64,000 nt of DNA from Devosia yakushimensis. Its GTDB lineage: Bacteria > Pseudomonadota > Alphaproteobacteria > Rhizobiales > Devosiaceae. The notes under the pieces are model-generated. The model searched no databases. It was not told the origin of the DNA and saw only the letters and a list, made by a program, of their open reading frames with translations. Below, piece after piece: positions 53,991 through 63,470 of this stretch (position 1 is the first letter of the stretch; each line of letters starts with the position of its first letter). Made by a program: the position numbers and the translations under genes. The stretch is taken from contig NZ_BSNG01000001.1 in the NCBI RefSeq assembly GCF_030159855.1, positions 1,736,001 through 1,800,000 of the forward strand, given 5' to 3'.

Positions 53991-54103
53991 TCCCCTCCCC
54001 CTTGAGGGGAGGGCCAGGGTGGGGGGCTGTGGTCTCCACAAACTCCATGCCGACGGAAAATTCAGAACCCCCACCCTCAATCCCTCCCCTCAAGGGGGAG
54101 GGA
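53991..54103. repeat. Inverted pair of family C repeats
   Basis: The left part (53991-54026, tcccctcccccttgagggga and following) and the right part (54068-54103) are imperfect inverted copies of each other, each with its own CCTCCCC/GGGGAGG hairpin. They occupy the gap between the SPOR gene and scpA. Confidence 0.82.
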
Positions 54104-54140
54104 GGCGATGGGACCGTCAGGTCGAGGACAATGCAAGGCC

Positions 54141-54189
54141 CCCTCACCCGGCCCATTCGGGCCGACCTCTCCCCCAAAGGGAGAGGTGC
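54141..54189. repeat. Short palindromes downstream of the SPOR gene
   Basis: CGGCCC-attc-GGGCCG is followed by CCTCTCCC-ccaa-AGGGAGAGG (54169-54189). The second begins 5 nt after the SPOR gene stop codon on the minus strand and may end its transcript. Together with the repeats at 53991-54103 they leave no coding room in this 354-nt gap. Confidence 0.65.
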
Positions 54190-54194
54190 AGGGG

Positions 54195-56450
54195 CTACAT
54201 GGTGAAGCAGTCGCCGCCGGCGGCCTTGACCTGGGTGCACATCTCGTTGGCGGATTGCATGGAGGTGGCCGGGACGCGGACGCGGTAGTAGATGCCGCGG
54301 GCGCCCAGATCGACGCGTTGCACTTCCATATTGGCGCCGCCGAAGAGCGGACCGAAGCGGTTGACCATGGCCTGTGCCGTCTGGCGGGCCTCGGCCTCGC
54401 TGCGCTGGGAGGCAAGCTGCACATAGGCCGGCGCATCATTGCCCAGAGCTTCAACCTCGGTAGCGCCGGGCACGGTTATCGATGGCTGGCCGGGCGCCGG
54501 CTGCTGTGCCGGTGTGGGCGCGGCGGCAGGTGGCGTTGCCGCCTCGATGATGGCGTTCACCGTATTGGGCGCGGCCGCTGCGGGAGCCGCCGCGGCAGCC
54601 TGGGCAAATGTCGCCGGACGCAGACGGGGCACGACCGCGGTCTTGCCGGCAATCGGATTGCCCGCAGCATCGACGGCGGGAACGGTCGCGCCTGGGGTTA
54701 CCGGCGTCACGGGCGGGGTGACAGGCTGGGCGGGCGGCGTGGGTTCGGGCTGCGGCTGGGCGGCAGCGACAAGCTCGGGGCTCGCCGTTTCAGCACCCGG
54801 GACGTCCGGCACTGTCGGGCGATCCACCGGCAGCATGGCCGAACCGGCGACGGTTTCGTCGCCGCTGACAATGGTGCCGTCGGGACGGACAGTGACGGTG
54901 CGAACCTTGCGGTTGGCGAGGCCTTCCTCGCTCACCGAAGGCGTTGCGACCTGGGTGACTTCGTTGACATCGGCCTGATCGCGGGAAACCAATTGTTCTT
55001 CGCTGCCCGGCTGCACGCCATCGATTTCATTGAAAACCACCGATTGCGGCGTGCTGGCAGCAGCCGGCTCGGCAGCCGGCGTTTCCTTGACGGGCGTGGC
55101 ATCGGCCGTCAGCACCGGCGGCGGACCGCTTTCGCCGCCACCCATGCCCAGGACCCAATAGAGACCGAGACCTGCGGCGGCCAGCAGAACGATGGCGACG
55201 ACCGGGCCGGCCAGCGCACGGGAGAAATTGAAGCTGCGCGGCGCGCGCGGGGCGCGATCAGCCTTTACGCGTCGCTTGCCGGGCTTGGCCTCGACGGAAT
55301 CGGGCGCCTCGACCCAGCCGATATCGGCGCCGGTCGCAGCAGCGGCGGCCAAAATGGTTTCGTCGACATCCGATACCGGACGGGGCGCCCTTGCGGCAGG
55401 CTCGGGCTGCGCTTGCAGCGTGGGCGTAGCCAGGCTGCGCAGCGCGGGGCTCGCAACGGGTCTTTCACCGGCGGGCCGGGCCTGGACGGGAGGCTCCATA
55501 TCGACGCGGACGGCGCGGCCGATGAGGTTTTCGATCTCATCGATGGGGTCGGTGCCCAGCGTGTCGCCGTCCTTGGCCGGAATTTCTGCCGCTGGCGGGG
55601 TTTCGACACGCGGCTCGGTCGTGGGCACGGGCGCGACGGATTCGGATGCAGCGGAGGTCGAGCTTGCTGCGGGACGGCCGCCCAGCCCGAAGACCGGCGG
55701 AATCTTGAAGCTGTCCCCCTCCGGCTTGGGTGCGGGAGCGTCAAAGCTAGGCGGGCGGCGCTCGGCGCGCTCTTCCTGCCCGATAACCTGACCGCCCGAC
55801 ACGACCGGGCGACCCACCTGCGGGGTAGCGGCCGCAACGACCGGCGGGCTGACGGGGGCCGGAGCTACCTCCGGCTCGGCCGGTGTATCGGCCAGCAGTT
55901 CGGCGGCAATCAGATCGGCAATGCTGTCATAGTCACTGCTGGCGGGTGTTGCCGGCGGCTGCGGCGTGGCGGCAGGCGGAACGGCGACAGGCGCCGGCTC
56001 GGCAGGCTTGGCGGCCTGCGGCACGGGCGAGCTGACAGGCGAGGATTTGGGCGCGAAATCCAGATCGAAATTGAAGGCATCGTCGGACCGCTTGGGCTCA
56101 ACCGGGGTGGAAGCCGGGGCGGCAGGAGCGACGGGCGTGGCCGGAGCCGGTTCGGGATCGCGACGCGAGGTTGCCGCCTGCTGCGCGGCGGGCGCTTCGG
56201 CAGGACGGTTGAAATCAAAACGCGGCACGGGCGCGGGACTGGCGGCAGCCGGCGCATCGCCGCCCGGAATGCGAACCGGGAATGGCGTGGGCTGGGGCTG
56301 AGGAGCAACAGGCTGGGCGGCAGCGGGCGGCGGGGTGGACGGCGCGGGCGTATCGGTGCGCGCATCCTGCGCCATCAGCTTGGCGAGTTCGGCGATCAGG
56401 TCGTCGGCGTCAGATTGTCCGGCCATTGGCTCCGGTTTCGCTGTTGTCAT
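54195..56450 (-). CDS. SPOR-domain membrane protein
   Basis: The 751-aa protein has a long, low-complexity cytoplasmic part rich in Pro and Ala (about residues 1-400), one membrane helix (about 412-432, LAGPVVAIVLLAAAGLGLYW), a proline-rich periplasmic linker, and a C-terminal SPOR domain (about 675-751, YVQLASQRSEAEARQTAQAM, then VDLGARGIYYRVRVPA). SPOR domains bind denuded glycan at division sites. The ATG at 56450 is preferred over the TTG one codon earlier. It lies 79 nt downstream of argS, the usual context. Confidence 0.9.
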   Translation of the reverse strand: MTTAKPEPMAGQSDADDLIAELAKLMAQDARTDTPAPSTPPPAAAQPVAPQPQPTPFPVRIPGGDAPAAASPAPVPRFDFNRPAEAPAAQQAATSRRDPEPAPATPVAPAAPASTPVEPKRSDDAFNFDLDFAPKSSPVSSPVPQAAKPAEPAPVAVPPAATPQPPATPASSDYDSIADLIAAELLADTPAEPEVAPAPVSPPVVAAATPQVGRPVVSGGQVIGQEERAERRPPSFDAPAPKPEGDSFKIPPVFGLGGRPAASSTSAASESVAPVPTTEPRVETPPAAEIPAKDGDTLGTDPIDEIENLIGRAVRVDMEPPVQARPAGERPVASPALRSLATPTLQAQPEPAARAPRPVSDVDETILAAAAATGADIGWVEAPDSVEAKPGKRRVKADRAPRAPRSFNFSRALAGPVVAIVLLAAAGLGLYWVLGMGGGESGPPPVLTADATPVKETPAAEPAAASTPQSVVFNEIDGVQPGSEEQLVSRDQADVNEVTQVATPSVSEEGLANRKVRTVTVRPDGTIVSGDETVAGSAMLPVDRPTVPDVPGAETASPELVAAAQPQPEPTPPAQPVTPPVTPVTPGATVPAVDAAGNPIAGKTAVVPRLRPATFAQAAAAAPAAAAPNTVNAIIEAATPPAAAPTPAQQPAPGQPSITVPGATEVEALGNDAPAYVQLASQRSEAEARQTAQAMVNRFGPLFGGANMEVQRVDLGARGIYYRVRVPATSMQSANEMCTQVKAAGGDCFTM

Positions 56451-56529
56451 CAAGCAGCGCCTTCTTGGTTACTGCAACGGCGCCCAGTATAGGCATTTTG
56501 CCGCGAGTCATCACAGTAATGCGCCCGAA

Positions 56530-58275
56530 TTATGAAAGCTCAGTCGGGGCGGAGACGCCCAGAATTGCTAGGCCATTCACCAAAACCTGACGGACGGCGT
56601 CGACGAGCGCGAGTCGAGCCAATGTCAGCTTTGGATCGTCAGCGTTAACAAACCGCAAAGATACATCATCCTTGCCTTTTGCCCAGAAGCTATGGAAGGC
56701 GCTGGCCAGGTCATGCACGTAGAAGGCAATACGATGCGGTTCGTGGGCCACGGCGGCGGCAGCGACGGTGCGCGGCCAAGCGGCGAGAACCCGCACGAGG
56801 TCGAGTTCTTCAGGGGTCTGGATGCGTTCGATCTCGGCCAGGGCCAGGGCTTCGGGCGATAGATCGAGGGCTGGCAGATCGCGATTGGCGGTCTTGAAGA
56901 TCGAGTAAGCGCGGGCATGCGCGTACTGGACATAGAATACGGGATTATCCCGCGTCTGTTCCTTGACCAGGGCAAAGTCGAAATCCATGGCGGCGTCATT
57001 GCGCCGGAACAGCAGCATGAAACGGGTAACATCGGCGCCCACTTCATCCACAACGTCAGCCAACGTGACCAAGTCACCGGAGCGTTTTGACATTTTGAAC
57101 GGCTCGCCGTTCTTCATCAGCCGGACGAGCTGGCAGATGCGCACGTCCATGTCGGCGGCATTGAGCGAGACGGCCTTGGTGGCGGCCTGCAGGCGCTTGA
57201 CATAGCCCGAGTGGTCGGCGCCGAGCACGTTGATCATGTGCTTGAAGCCGCGCAGATATTTGTTGCGGTGATAGGCGATATCAGCGGCGAAATAGGTGTA
57301 GGTGCCATCCGACTTGATCAGGGGGCGATCGACATCGTCGCCATAGTCGGTGGCGCGGAACAGGGTCTGCTCGCGATCTTCCCACTCGTCGGGGGTCTTG
57401 CCCTTGGGGGGCTCGAGGCGGCCTTCATAGATCATGCCTTCCTGGCGCAGCCAATCGAGCGTGGTGTCGATGGCGCCGCCCTGCCCGTGCAGGGTGCGTT
57501 CGGAGAAGAAGACATCGTGATGGATATTGAGCTTGGCGAGGTCGGCCTTGATCAATTCGAGCATGGCGGCCAGCACCCGATCCTTGACCAGGGCCAGGGT
57601 TTCAGGCTCGGGCTTGTCGAGCAGGCTGGTGCCGAACTCGGCCTTGAGCGCCTGGCCGACCGGGATCAGGTAATCGCCGGGATAGAAGCCGGACGGAATC
57701 TCGATGGTTTCGCCCAGGGCCTCGCGGTAGCGCAGGAAAGTGGAGCGGGCGAGCGTATCGATCTGGCTGCCGGCATCATTGATGTAGTATTCGCGGCTGA
57801 CCTCGTAGCCGGAATAGGCCATCAGCGCGGCAAGCGTGTCGCCGAACACGGCGCCGCGGGTGTGGCCGACATGCATGGGGCCGGTGGGATTGGCCGACAC
57901 ATATTCGATATTGACCGCTTCCCCCTGCCCTAGCGTCGAGCGGCCGTAATCATCGCCCTGATGGGCGATGGCGCGCAGGACCTGATGCCAGATGGGCGTG
58001 GCGAGGCGGAAATTGATGAAGCCGGGGCCGGCGACCTCCACGGAGGTCACGTCCGAGTCCTTGCCGAAATGCTCGGCCAGTGTGGCGGCAACTTCGCGCG
58101 GGTTCTTGCCCAGGGGCTTGGCGACGATCATGGCCGCATTGGTGGAGAGATCGCCATGGGCGCTATCTCGCGGGGGCTCGACCACGATGCGGGCCAGGAG
58201 ATCGGCACCGGCTTCGGGGTAAAGAACCGAGAGAGCGTTGGAAACGCGCGCAGCAAAAAGGGCGAAAACGTCCAT
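56530..58275 (-). CDS. argS: Arginine--tRNA ligase
   Basis: ArgRS charges tRNA-Arg; it is a class I enzyme. The 581-aa protein has the HIGH-type motif HVGHTRG in SANPTGPMHVGH, the KMSK motif in FKMSKRSGDLV, an N-terminal Arg-tRNA D-loop domain, and a C-terminal anticodon domain ending VNGLAILGVSAPTELS. The ATG at 58275 is used. It is 30 nt downstream of dgt. Confidence 0.97.
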   Translation of the reverse strand: MDVFALFAARVSNALSVLYPEAGADLLARIVVEPPRDSAHGDLSTNAAMIVAKPLGKNPREVAATLAEHFGKDSDVTSVEVAGPGFINFRLATPIWHQVLRAIAHQGDDYGRSTLGQGEAVNIEYVSANPTGPMHVGHTRGAVFGDTLAALMAYSGYEVSREYYINDAGSQIDTLARSTFLRYREALGETIEIPSGFYPGDYLIPVGQALKAEFGTSLLDKPEPETLALVKDRVLAAMLELIKADLAKLNIHHDVFFSERTLHGQGGAIDTTLDWLRQEGMIYEGRLEPPKGKTPDEWEDREQTLFRATDYGDDVDRPLIKSDGTYTYFAADIAYHRNKYLRGFKHMINVLGADHSGYVKRLQAATKAVSLNAADMDVRICQLVRLMKNGEPFKMSKRSGDLVTLADVVDEVGADVTRFMLLFRRNDAAMDFDFALVKEQTRDNPVFYVQYAHARAYSIFKTANRDLPALDLSPEALALAEIERIQTPEELDLVRVLAAWPRTVAAAAVAHEPHRIAFYVHDLASAFHSFWAKGKDDVSLRFVNADDPKLTLARLALVDAVRQVLVNGLAILGVSAPTELS

Positions 58276-58305
58276 GACAAACCTGAAAGTATAGGAGCGC
58301 CGGGG

Positions 58306-59499
58306 TTAGCGGAATTCCACCTTAGCGTCAAACAGCCGGGCATATTCATCGAGGGCATAGGGATCGGTCATGCCGGCGATGAAATCGGCGACGATGCGGG
58401 CGAGAGCATTGTCGTCTGGGGCATTGGCGGCGGCGAGGCCCCAGCGGCCGGGCATGTCGCGGGTCTGCATGTAGCGGGCGAAGAGGTCGGCGACGACCGC
58501 CTCGCTCTGGCGCACGGGGACCATCACCGACTCGTGGCGATAGACGCGATCGAAGAGGAATTGCTTGAGGCCGCGTTCGGCTTCGGCGGTGGCGGGCGAG
58601 AAGGTGACGAGGGTACGGCCGGCAGTGCGGACATCCTCAGCAGTCTTGACGCCGGCAGAGGCAATATTGGCGGCGGAGGTGGCGATGACGTCTTCGATGG
58701 AGCGGGTGATGAGGCGCCGCTGGACTTCGTGGGCCTGACGCTTGGGGGCGATATCGGGGTAGCGGGCGAGGACTTCGCGGACCACGGGGCCGGCCAGGGG
58801 CACGTCGGCGAGATCGGCGAGGACGATGAGGCCGGCGCGCAGGGCGTCGTCGATATCGTGGGCATTGTAGGCGACGTCGTCGGCAATCGCGGCGGCCTGG
58901 GCTTCGAGCGAGGCGTGGGTGGAAAGGCGCAGATCGGCACTGGCGGGGATGTCGTCGAGGCCGGTTGGGAGGCCTTCGCGGGCGTAGCGGCCATAGGGGG
59001 CGCCGTCGGCGTGGATCAGCGGGCCATTGTGCTTGAGGATGCCTTCGAGGGTTTCCCAGGTGAGGTTGAGCCCGTCATGCTCGGCATAGCGGTTTTCGAG
59101 GCGGGTGACGACGCGGATGGCCTGGATATTGTGGTCGAAGCCGCCATAGGGCGCCATGACATGGTGCAGTGCGCGTTCGCCGGCATGGCCGAAGGGGGTA
59201 TGGCCCAGATCGTGGCTGAGGGCGACGGCTTCTGCCAGGTCTTCGTCGAGAAGCAGGGCGCGGGCGATGGAGCGGGCCATCTGGCTGACTTCGAGCGTGT
59301 GGGTCAGCCGGTTACGGAAGTGGCGGCCTTCGTGATGCAGGAAAACCTGCGTCTTGTGCTGCAGGCGGCGGAAAGCGGTGGAATGGATGATGCGGTCACG
59401 GTCGCGCTGGAATTCGGAGCGCGTGGGACTGGGGCCGGTGCCATACAGACGGCCGAGCGAGTGTTCGGGTTTGCTGGCATAGGGAGCAGTATCGCTCAT
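58306..59499 (-). CDS. dgt: Deoxyguanosinetriphosphate triphosphohydrolase-like protein
   Basis: This HD-domain enzyme of the type 2 dGTPase-like group hydrolyses dNTPs to nucleosides and triphosphate. The 397-aa protein has RDRDRIIHSTAFRRLQHKTQVF, the metal ligands in RLTHTLEVSQ and ALSHDLGHTPFGHAGE, and later IADDVAYNAHDIDD. The ATG at 59499 (MSDTAPYASK) is chosen; upstream codons lie in the erpA promoter gap. It is divergent from erpA and heads dgt-argS. Confidence 0.93.
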   Translation of the reverse strand: MSDTAPYASKPEHSLGRLYGTGPSPTRSEFQRDRDRIIHSTAFRRLQHKTQVFLHHEGRHFRNRLTHTLEVSQMARSIARALLLDEDLAEAVALSHDLGHTPFGHAGERALHHVMAPYGGFDHNIQAIRVVTRLENRYAEHDGLNLTWETLEGILKHNGPLIHADGAPYGRYAREGLPTGLDDIPASADLRLSTHASLEAQAAAIADDVAYNAHDIDDALRAGLIVLADLADVPLAGPVVREVLARYPDIAPKRQAHEVQRRLITRSIEDVIATSAANIASAGVKTAEDVRTAGRTLVTFSPATAEAERGLKQFLFDRVYRHESVMVPVRQSEAVVADLFARYMQTRDMPGRWGLAAANAPDDNALARIVADFIAGMTDPYALDEYARLFDAKVEFR

Positions 59500-59597
59500 C
59501 GGTGATCGCGGTCCATGTTTTTTGGCCCTTTTCAACGGCCGGCAGAGTTACTATTTTAGCCTGACCGTTATGACATTACGAACGGCATGGATTGCAA

Positions 59598-59948
59598 ATG
59601 ACCGAAGCTGTGCTCGCCCCGACCGAAGTGGTTCTGACCGACCGCGCTGCCAAGCGCGTCTCCCGCATCCTGTCCAAGGAGCCGGAGGGCACGGTGTTGC
59701 GCATTTCGGTGGCCGGGGGCGGTTGCTCCGGATTTCAGTATGAATACAACCTCGTACAGGAAAAGGCGGCCAGCGACGATATCGTTCTGCAAAAGGGCGA
59801 TGCGGTGGTGCTGATCGATTCGATGAGTCTCGAATTCATGGGCGGCTCGGAAATCGACTTCGTCGACGATCTGATCGGCCAGGCCTTCCAGATCAAGAAT
59901 CCGAATGCGGTTGCTTCCTGCGGCTGCGGCACGAGTTTCGCCGTCTAA
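59598..59948 (+). CDS. erpA: A-type iron-sulfur carrier (ErpA/IscA family)
   Basis: The 116-aa protein delivers Fe-S clusters to target enzymes. The three ligand cysteines are present: Cys43 in GGGCSGFQY and Cys108 and Cys110 in SCGCGTSF. The ATG at 59598 is preferred over an upstream TTG at 59592. It is divergent from dgt, with about 100 nt between, a conserved arrangement in Hyphomicrobiales. Confidence 0.95.
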   Translation: MTEAVLAPTEVVLTDRAAKRVSRILSKEPEGTVLRISVAGGGCSGFQYEYNLVQEKAASDDIVLQKGDAVVLIDSMSLEFMGGSEIDFVDDLIGQAFQIKNPNAVASCGCGTSFAV

Positions 59949-60006
59949 ACCAATTGTTCTCTGCAGAATCACGCCATAGTCTCCGCCGCAACTAGCGGAG
60001 GATTTT

Positions 60007-61119
60007 ATGGGGCTGGTGGAACGGGTTGACGCGGCGATTGATGCCGCGCTGGTGCAGCGCATTGTCGGCTGCGTCATCATCATCAACAAGGATGGGCAGG
60101 AAATCTATGCCCGGGCCGCCGGTCTGGCCGACCGCGAGGCCAATGTGCCGCTGCGGCGGGACGCGATTTTCCGGCTGGCCTCGGTCACCAAACCGATCGT
60201 CGCGACGGCCGTGCTGCGGCTGGTCGATCTGGGGCTGATCGGGCTCAACGATCGCGTCACGCGCTACCTGCCCTGGTTCACGCCGGCCAATCCCGATGGC
60301 AGCCCGGCCGATATCCGCATCCGGCATTTGCTGAACCACACATCGGGACTGGCCTATGAACGGGTGCCGGCCGATGCCAGCGGCGGGCTGTCGGGACCGA
60401 TCAATTCGCTGACCGAGACGCTGACCAATATCGCCCGAGTGCCGCTGGCCTTCGCGCCGGGCACGGGTTGGGCTTATGGCACCAGCATCGATGTGCTAGG
60501 CGGGGTTCTGGCCGCTATCAACGGCTCCAATGTCGAAGATGCACTGGGCCGCTATGTGACCGGGCCGCTGGGGATGGTGGATACCCATTTCCATGTGACC
60601 GACCCGGCCCGGCTAAGCACGGCTTATGCCGATGGCACGCCGCCGGTGCGCATGGGCGAGCCGCATGTGATCCTGGATGCGGAAGGCCATGGCACGACAT
60701 TTTCGCCTGGCCGCATCTTCAATCCCGCAGCACCACAGAATGGCGGCGCGGGCATGGCCGGCACGACCGACGACATCATGAAAATGCTCGAAGCCTATAA
60801 TGGCCGGCCGGGCCTGCTGGCGCCGGAAACCGTGGCGCTGGCGCTGACCAACCAGATCGGCGATTTGCCGCGGCGCGAACATGATGCGGGCAAGCGGTTC
60901 AGCTTTCTCGGGGCGGTGCTTGCCGACCCGGTGGCGGCCAACAATCCAAGCCCCCAGGGCACGGTCGACTGGGGCGGAGCCTGGGGGCACAATTGGGTGG
61001 TCGACCCGATCAACCGGATTACCATTGCGGTCTGCACCAATACCACATTCGAGGGCTGCAACGGCCCCTTCCGCGACGACATCTTGCGCGCCGTCTACGG
61101 CGGAAAGGATCTGACATGA
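60007..61119 (+). CDS. Serine hydrolase of the beta-lactamase/EstB (family VIII esterase) type, copy 1
   Basis: The 370-aa protein has the class C beta-lactamase fold without a signal peptide. The nucleophile motif is SVTK at 59-62; the Tyr motif reads AYGTSIDVLG, as in EstB-type esterases, and the third motif is not KTG. An esterase or transacylase activity on small substrates is likely, not antibiotic hydrolysis. A ribosome binding site gcggagg precedes the ATG. It overlaps the next, paralogous gene by 4 nt (ATGA). Confidence 0.9.
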   Translation: MGLVERVDAAIDAALVQRIVGCVIIINKDGQEIYARAAGLADREANVPLRRDAIFRLASVTKPIVATAVLRLVDLGLIGLNDRVTRYLPWFTPANPDGSPADIRIRHLLNHTSGLAYERVPADASGGLSGPINSLTETLTNIARVPLAFAPGTGWAYGTSIDVLGGVLAAINGSNVEDALGRYVTGPLGMVDTHFHVTDPARLSTAYADGTPPVRMGEPHVILDAEGHGTTFSPGRIFNPAAPQNGGAGMAGTTDDIMKMLEAYNGRPGLLAPETVALALTNQIGDLPRREHDAGKRFSFLGAVLADPVAANNPSPQGTVDWGGAWGHNWVVDPINRITIAVCTNTTFEGCNGPFRDDILRAVYGGKDLT

Positions 61120-62237
61120 GCCTGGAACAATTGGTCAATGCTGCGGTCGGCAAGGCGCTAGACGAAAAGCGCATCGTTGGCGCAGTGCTGCTGGTTCGGC
61201 GCAATGGCGAGCTGATCCATGAAGCGGCATATGGCCTGGCCGACCGGGAAGCGGGACGCCCGATGCAGGCCGATGCAATCTTCCGCCTGTCATCGCTGAC
61301 CAAGCCCATCGTCGCAACGACGATCCTGGCCATGGTGGATGCCGGCATGATCGGGCTCGACAATGCGGTGACGGACTACCTGCCCTATTTCACGCCGCGC
61401 CTGGAAGACGGCAGCACGCCCACAATCACCATCAGGCATTTGCTGACGCATACGGCCGGGCTCGGCGGGGATATCCCGTTGTCGGAGGCCGAGAAGCAGG
61501 CACCCGATTTCGATCGCTGGCACCTGTCGCTGGACGAGAACATGGAGCGGCTGGCCAGCATGCCGCTGCTGTTCGCGCCAGGAACGGGGTGGGCCTATTC
61601 TCCGGCCATCGATGTGCTGGGCGCCGTGGCCGGCAGGCTGGTTGGCGGCACGCTGGGTGATGCCGTCGAGAAATATGTAACCGGCCCATTGCGGATGGTG
61701 GATACGGCATTCCACGCCACCGACAGGGCACGGCTGGCCGCGGCCTATGCCGATGGGGCCGATGAGCCTGTGCTGATGGGCGATCCGCATAGCGTGCCCA
61801 GCCCATGGGGCGGGGTTACGACCTATTCGCCCGGGCGGATTTTGGATGCCAAAGCCTATCATGCCGGCGGAGGCGGCATGGCGGGAACGGCGCGGGATTA
61901 TATGACGCTGCTCGAAACCTTGCGGACAGGCGGCGGAGCGGTGCTCAAGCCGGAAACGGTGGGACTGGGCCTTGCCAACCAGACGCCGCAACTGGCCCAA
62001 TCGGTGTCGCCGGGCTGGCAGTTCGGGTTCTTCGGCGCATGGCTGGCGGATCCCAAGCTTGCCGAGTCGCCAGCCAATGTGGGGACATCGCGCTGGGGTG
62101 GGATTTATGGGCATACCTGGTTCATCGATCCGACAGCCGGGCTCAGTGTGGTTTCGATGACCAATACGGGGCTCGAGGGTTGTGATCGCGCCTATCCGCT
62201 GGAAGTGCGCGATGCGATTTATGCGGGGTTGCGGTGA
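61116..62237 (+). CDS. Serine hydrolase of the beta-lactamase/EstB type, copy 2
   Basis: The 373-aa protein is clearly paralogous to copy 1 along its full length. The nucleophile motif is SLTK at 60-63 and the Tyr motif AYSPAIDVLG. No signal peptide is seen, so it is cytoplasmic. The two genes arose by tandem duplication and have diverged considerably, so separate substrates are plausible. The ATG at 61116 is fixed by the 4-nt overlap. Confidence 0.9.
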   Translation: MSLEQLVNAAVGKALDEKRIVGAVLLVRRNGELIHEAAYGLADREAGRPMQADAIFRLSSLTKPIVATTILAMVDAGMIGLDNAVTDYLPYFTPRLEDGSTPTITIRHLLTHTAGLGGDIPLSEAEKQAPDFDRWHLSLDENMERLASMPLLFAPGTGWAYSPAIDVLGAVAGRLVGGTLGDAVEKYVTGPLRMVDTAFHATDRARLAAAYADGADEPVLMGDPHSVPSPWGGVTTYSPGRILDAKAYHAGGGGMAGTARDYMTLLETLRTGGGAVLKPETVGLGLANQTPQLAQSVSPGWQFGFFGAWLADPKLAESPANVGTSRWGGIYGHTWFIDPTAGLSVVSMTNTGLEGCDRAYPLEVRDAIYAGLR

Positions 62238-62288
62238 GGGGCTTCGTGGTGAGCCGATAGTTTTGCACCCTCTCCACACCCTACCGCC

Positions 62289-62370
62289 GCCTCCCTCGGG
62301 CTTGACCCGAGGGTAATTCGCCGCTTGTGCCGGGTTGAGAAAGGCCCTCGGGTCAAGCCCGAGGGAAGCG
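62289..62370. repeat. Family B element (copy 6), inverted orientation
   Basis: Two CCCTCGGG-n5-CCCGAGGG palindromes flank the spacer taattcgccgcttgtgccgg and following, which is the reverse complement of the spacer in the elements at 19441, 27081 and 27631. It lies between the second hydrolase gene and xthA. Confidence 0.92.
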
Positions 62371-62446
62371 ATTGTGGGTGGAGGGCGCCGGGTGGTTGCG
62401 CCCTGCTCCGGCGGACACTACCCTTGCGGTGAATGGAGACTGCCCG

Positions 62447-63226
62447 ATGCGTATTGCGACCTGGAATATCAATGGCATCAAGGCGCGGCTGGAAATCCTG
62501 CTGACCTGGCTGGCGCAGGAAAAGCCGGACATCGTCTGCCTCCAGGAAATCAAGACGGTCGATGAGGGCTTTCCGCGGGCCGAAATCGAGGCGCTGGGCT
62601 ATAATGTGGAAACGCATGGCCAGAAGAGCTGGAACGGCGTCGCCATCCTGTCGCTGCTGAAATTCGACGAGGTGACGCGGGGCCTGCCGGGCGACGATAG
62701 CGACGAGCAGGCGCGGCTGATCGAGGGCGTGTTCTCGGTGGAAACCGGGGCGGTGCGGGTGTGCAATATTTACCTGCCCAATGGCAATCCGGTCGATAGC
62801 GAGAAATTCCCCTATAAGCTGGCCTGGATGGACCGGCTGACCAAATTTGTGGAAGAGCGGCTGACGCTGGAAGAGCCCTTCGTGCTGCTGGGCGACTTCA
62901 ACCTCATTCCGGCGCCGATCGATGCGCATGATCCGGCGGCCTGGTGGGGCGATGCGCTTTACCGGCCGGAGAGCCTTGAGCGGTTCCGTACGCTGAGCAA
63001 TCTGGGGCTGACCGATGCACTGCGCGCCACGACGGCCGAGCCGGCCTATACGTTCTGGGATTTCCAGGCGGGGGCGTGGCGGCGCAATGCGGGGATTCGA
63101 ATCGATCACCTGATGCTGTCGGCGCAAGCGGCCGACCGGCTGGATGGGGTGACGGTGCATAAGGACGTGCGCGGCTGGGACAAGCCGAGCGATCACGTGC
63201 CGGTCGAAGGACGGTTCAGTTTTTAG
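62447..63226 (+). CDS. xthA: Exodeoxyribonuclease III (AP endonuclease)
   Basis: XthA cleaves at abasic sites in base-excision repair. The 259-aa protein starts MRIATWNINGIKARLE and contains CLQEIKT (catalytic Glu), LLGDFNLIPAPID (Asp/Asn), RIDHLMLS and the terminal KPSDHVPVEG (catalytic Asp-His). The ATG at 62447 is the family start; longer frames enter the repeat. The following small gene begins 10 nt after its stop codon. Confidence 0.95.
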   Translation: MRIATWNINGIKARLEILLTWLAQEKPDIVCLQEIKTVDEGFPRAEIEALGYNVETHGQKSWNGVAILSLLKFDEVTRGLPGDDSDEQARLIEGVFSVETGAVRVCNIYLPNGNPVDSEKFPYKLAWMDRLTKFVEERLTLEEPFVLLGDFNLIPAPIDAHDPAAWWGDALYRPESLERFRTLSNLGLTDALRATTAEPAYTFWDFQAGAWRRNAGIRIDHLMLSAQAADRLDGVTVHKDVRGWDKPSDHVPVEGRFSF

Positions 63227-63236
63227 GGAGGCAGCC

Positions 63237-63446
63237 ATGGCAGCGGCGACGATTGTCGGGATCAACCACGATTTCCGGACCAAGAAGTCTCACGTGCTGC
63301 TGGTGTGGGACGATGAGCCTGACAAGCGCCTGTCGCTGCCCGTGCCGTTTGGATGCAGCCTTGAGGACTTGCCGGGTGAAGCGGACAAGGCCGTGCGGGC
63401 GCTGTCGGCGGAGACCGCGGCGTTGGTGATCAAGTCGGTGGAGTGA
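63237..63446 (+). CDS. Small protein of unknown function, 69 aa
   Basis: The ATG at 63237 is preceded by the good site GGGAGG. The protein (MAAATIVGINHDFRTKK..., ending VIKSVE) is soluble and acidic in its second half, with no signal peptide, membrane helix or recognised motif. The 10-nt distance from xthA points to co-transcription. Confidence 0.72.
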   Translation: MAAATIVGINHDFRTKKSHVLLVWDDEPDKRLSLPVPFGCSLEDLPGEADKAVRALSAETAALVIKSVE

Positions 63447-63470
63447 GCACTCTGCCGCATGCACGAAGAG

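Noticed and set aside
54108..56492. Long Gly/Arg-rich frame opposite the SPOR gene
   Set aside because: It results from the Pro/Ala-rich codons of the SPOR gene read backwards; low complexity and no motif.
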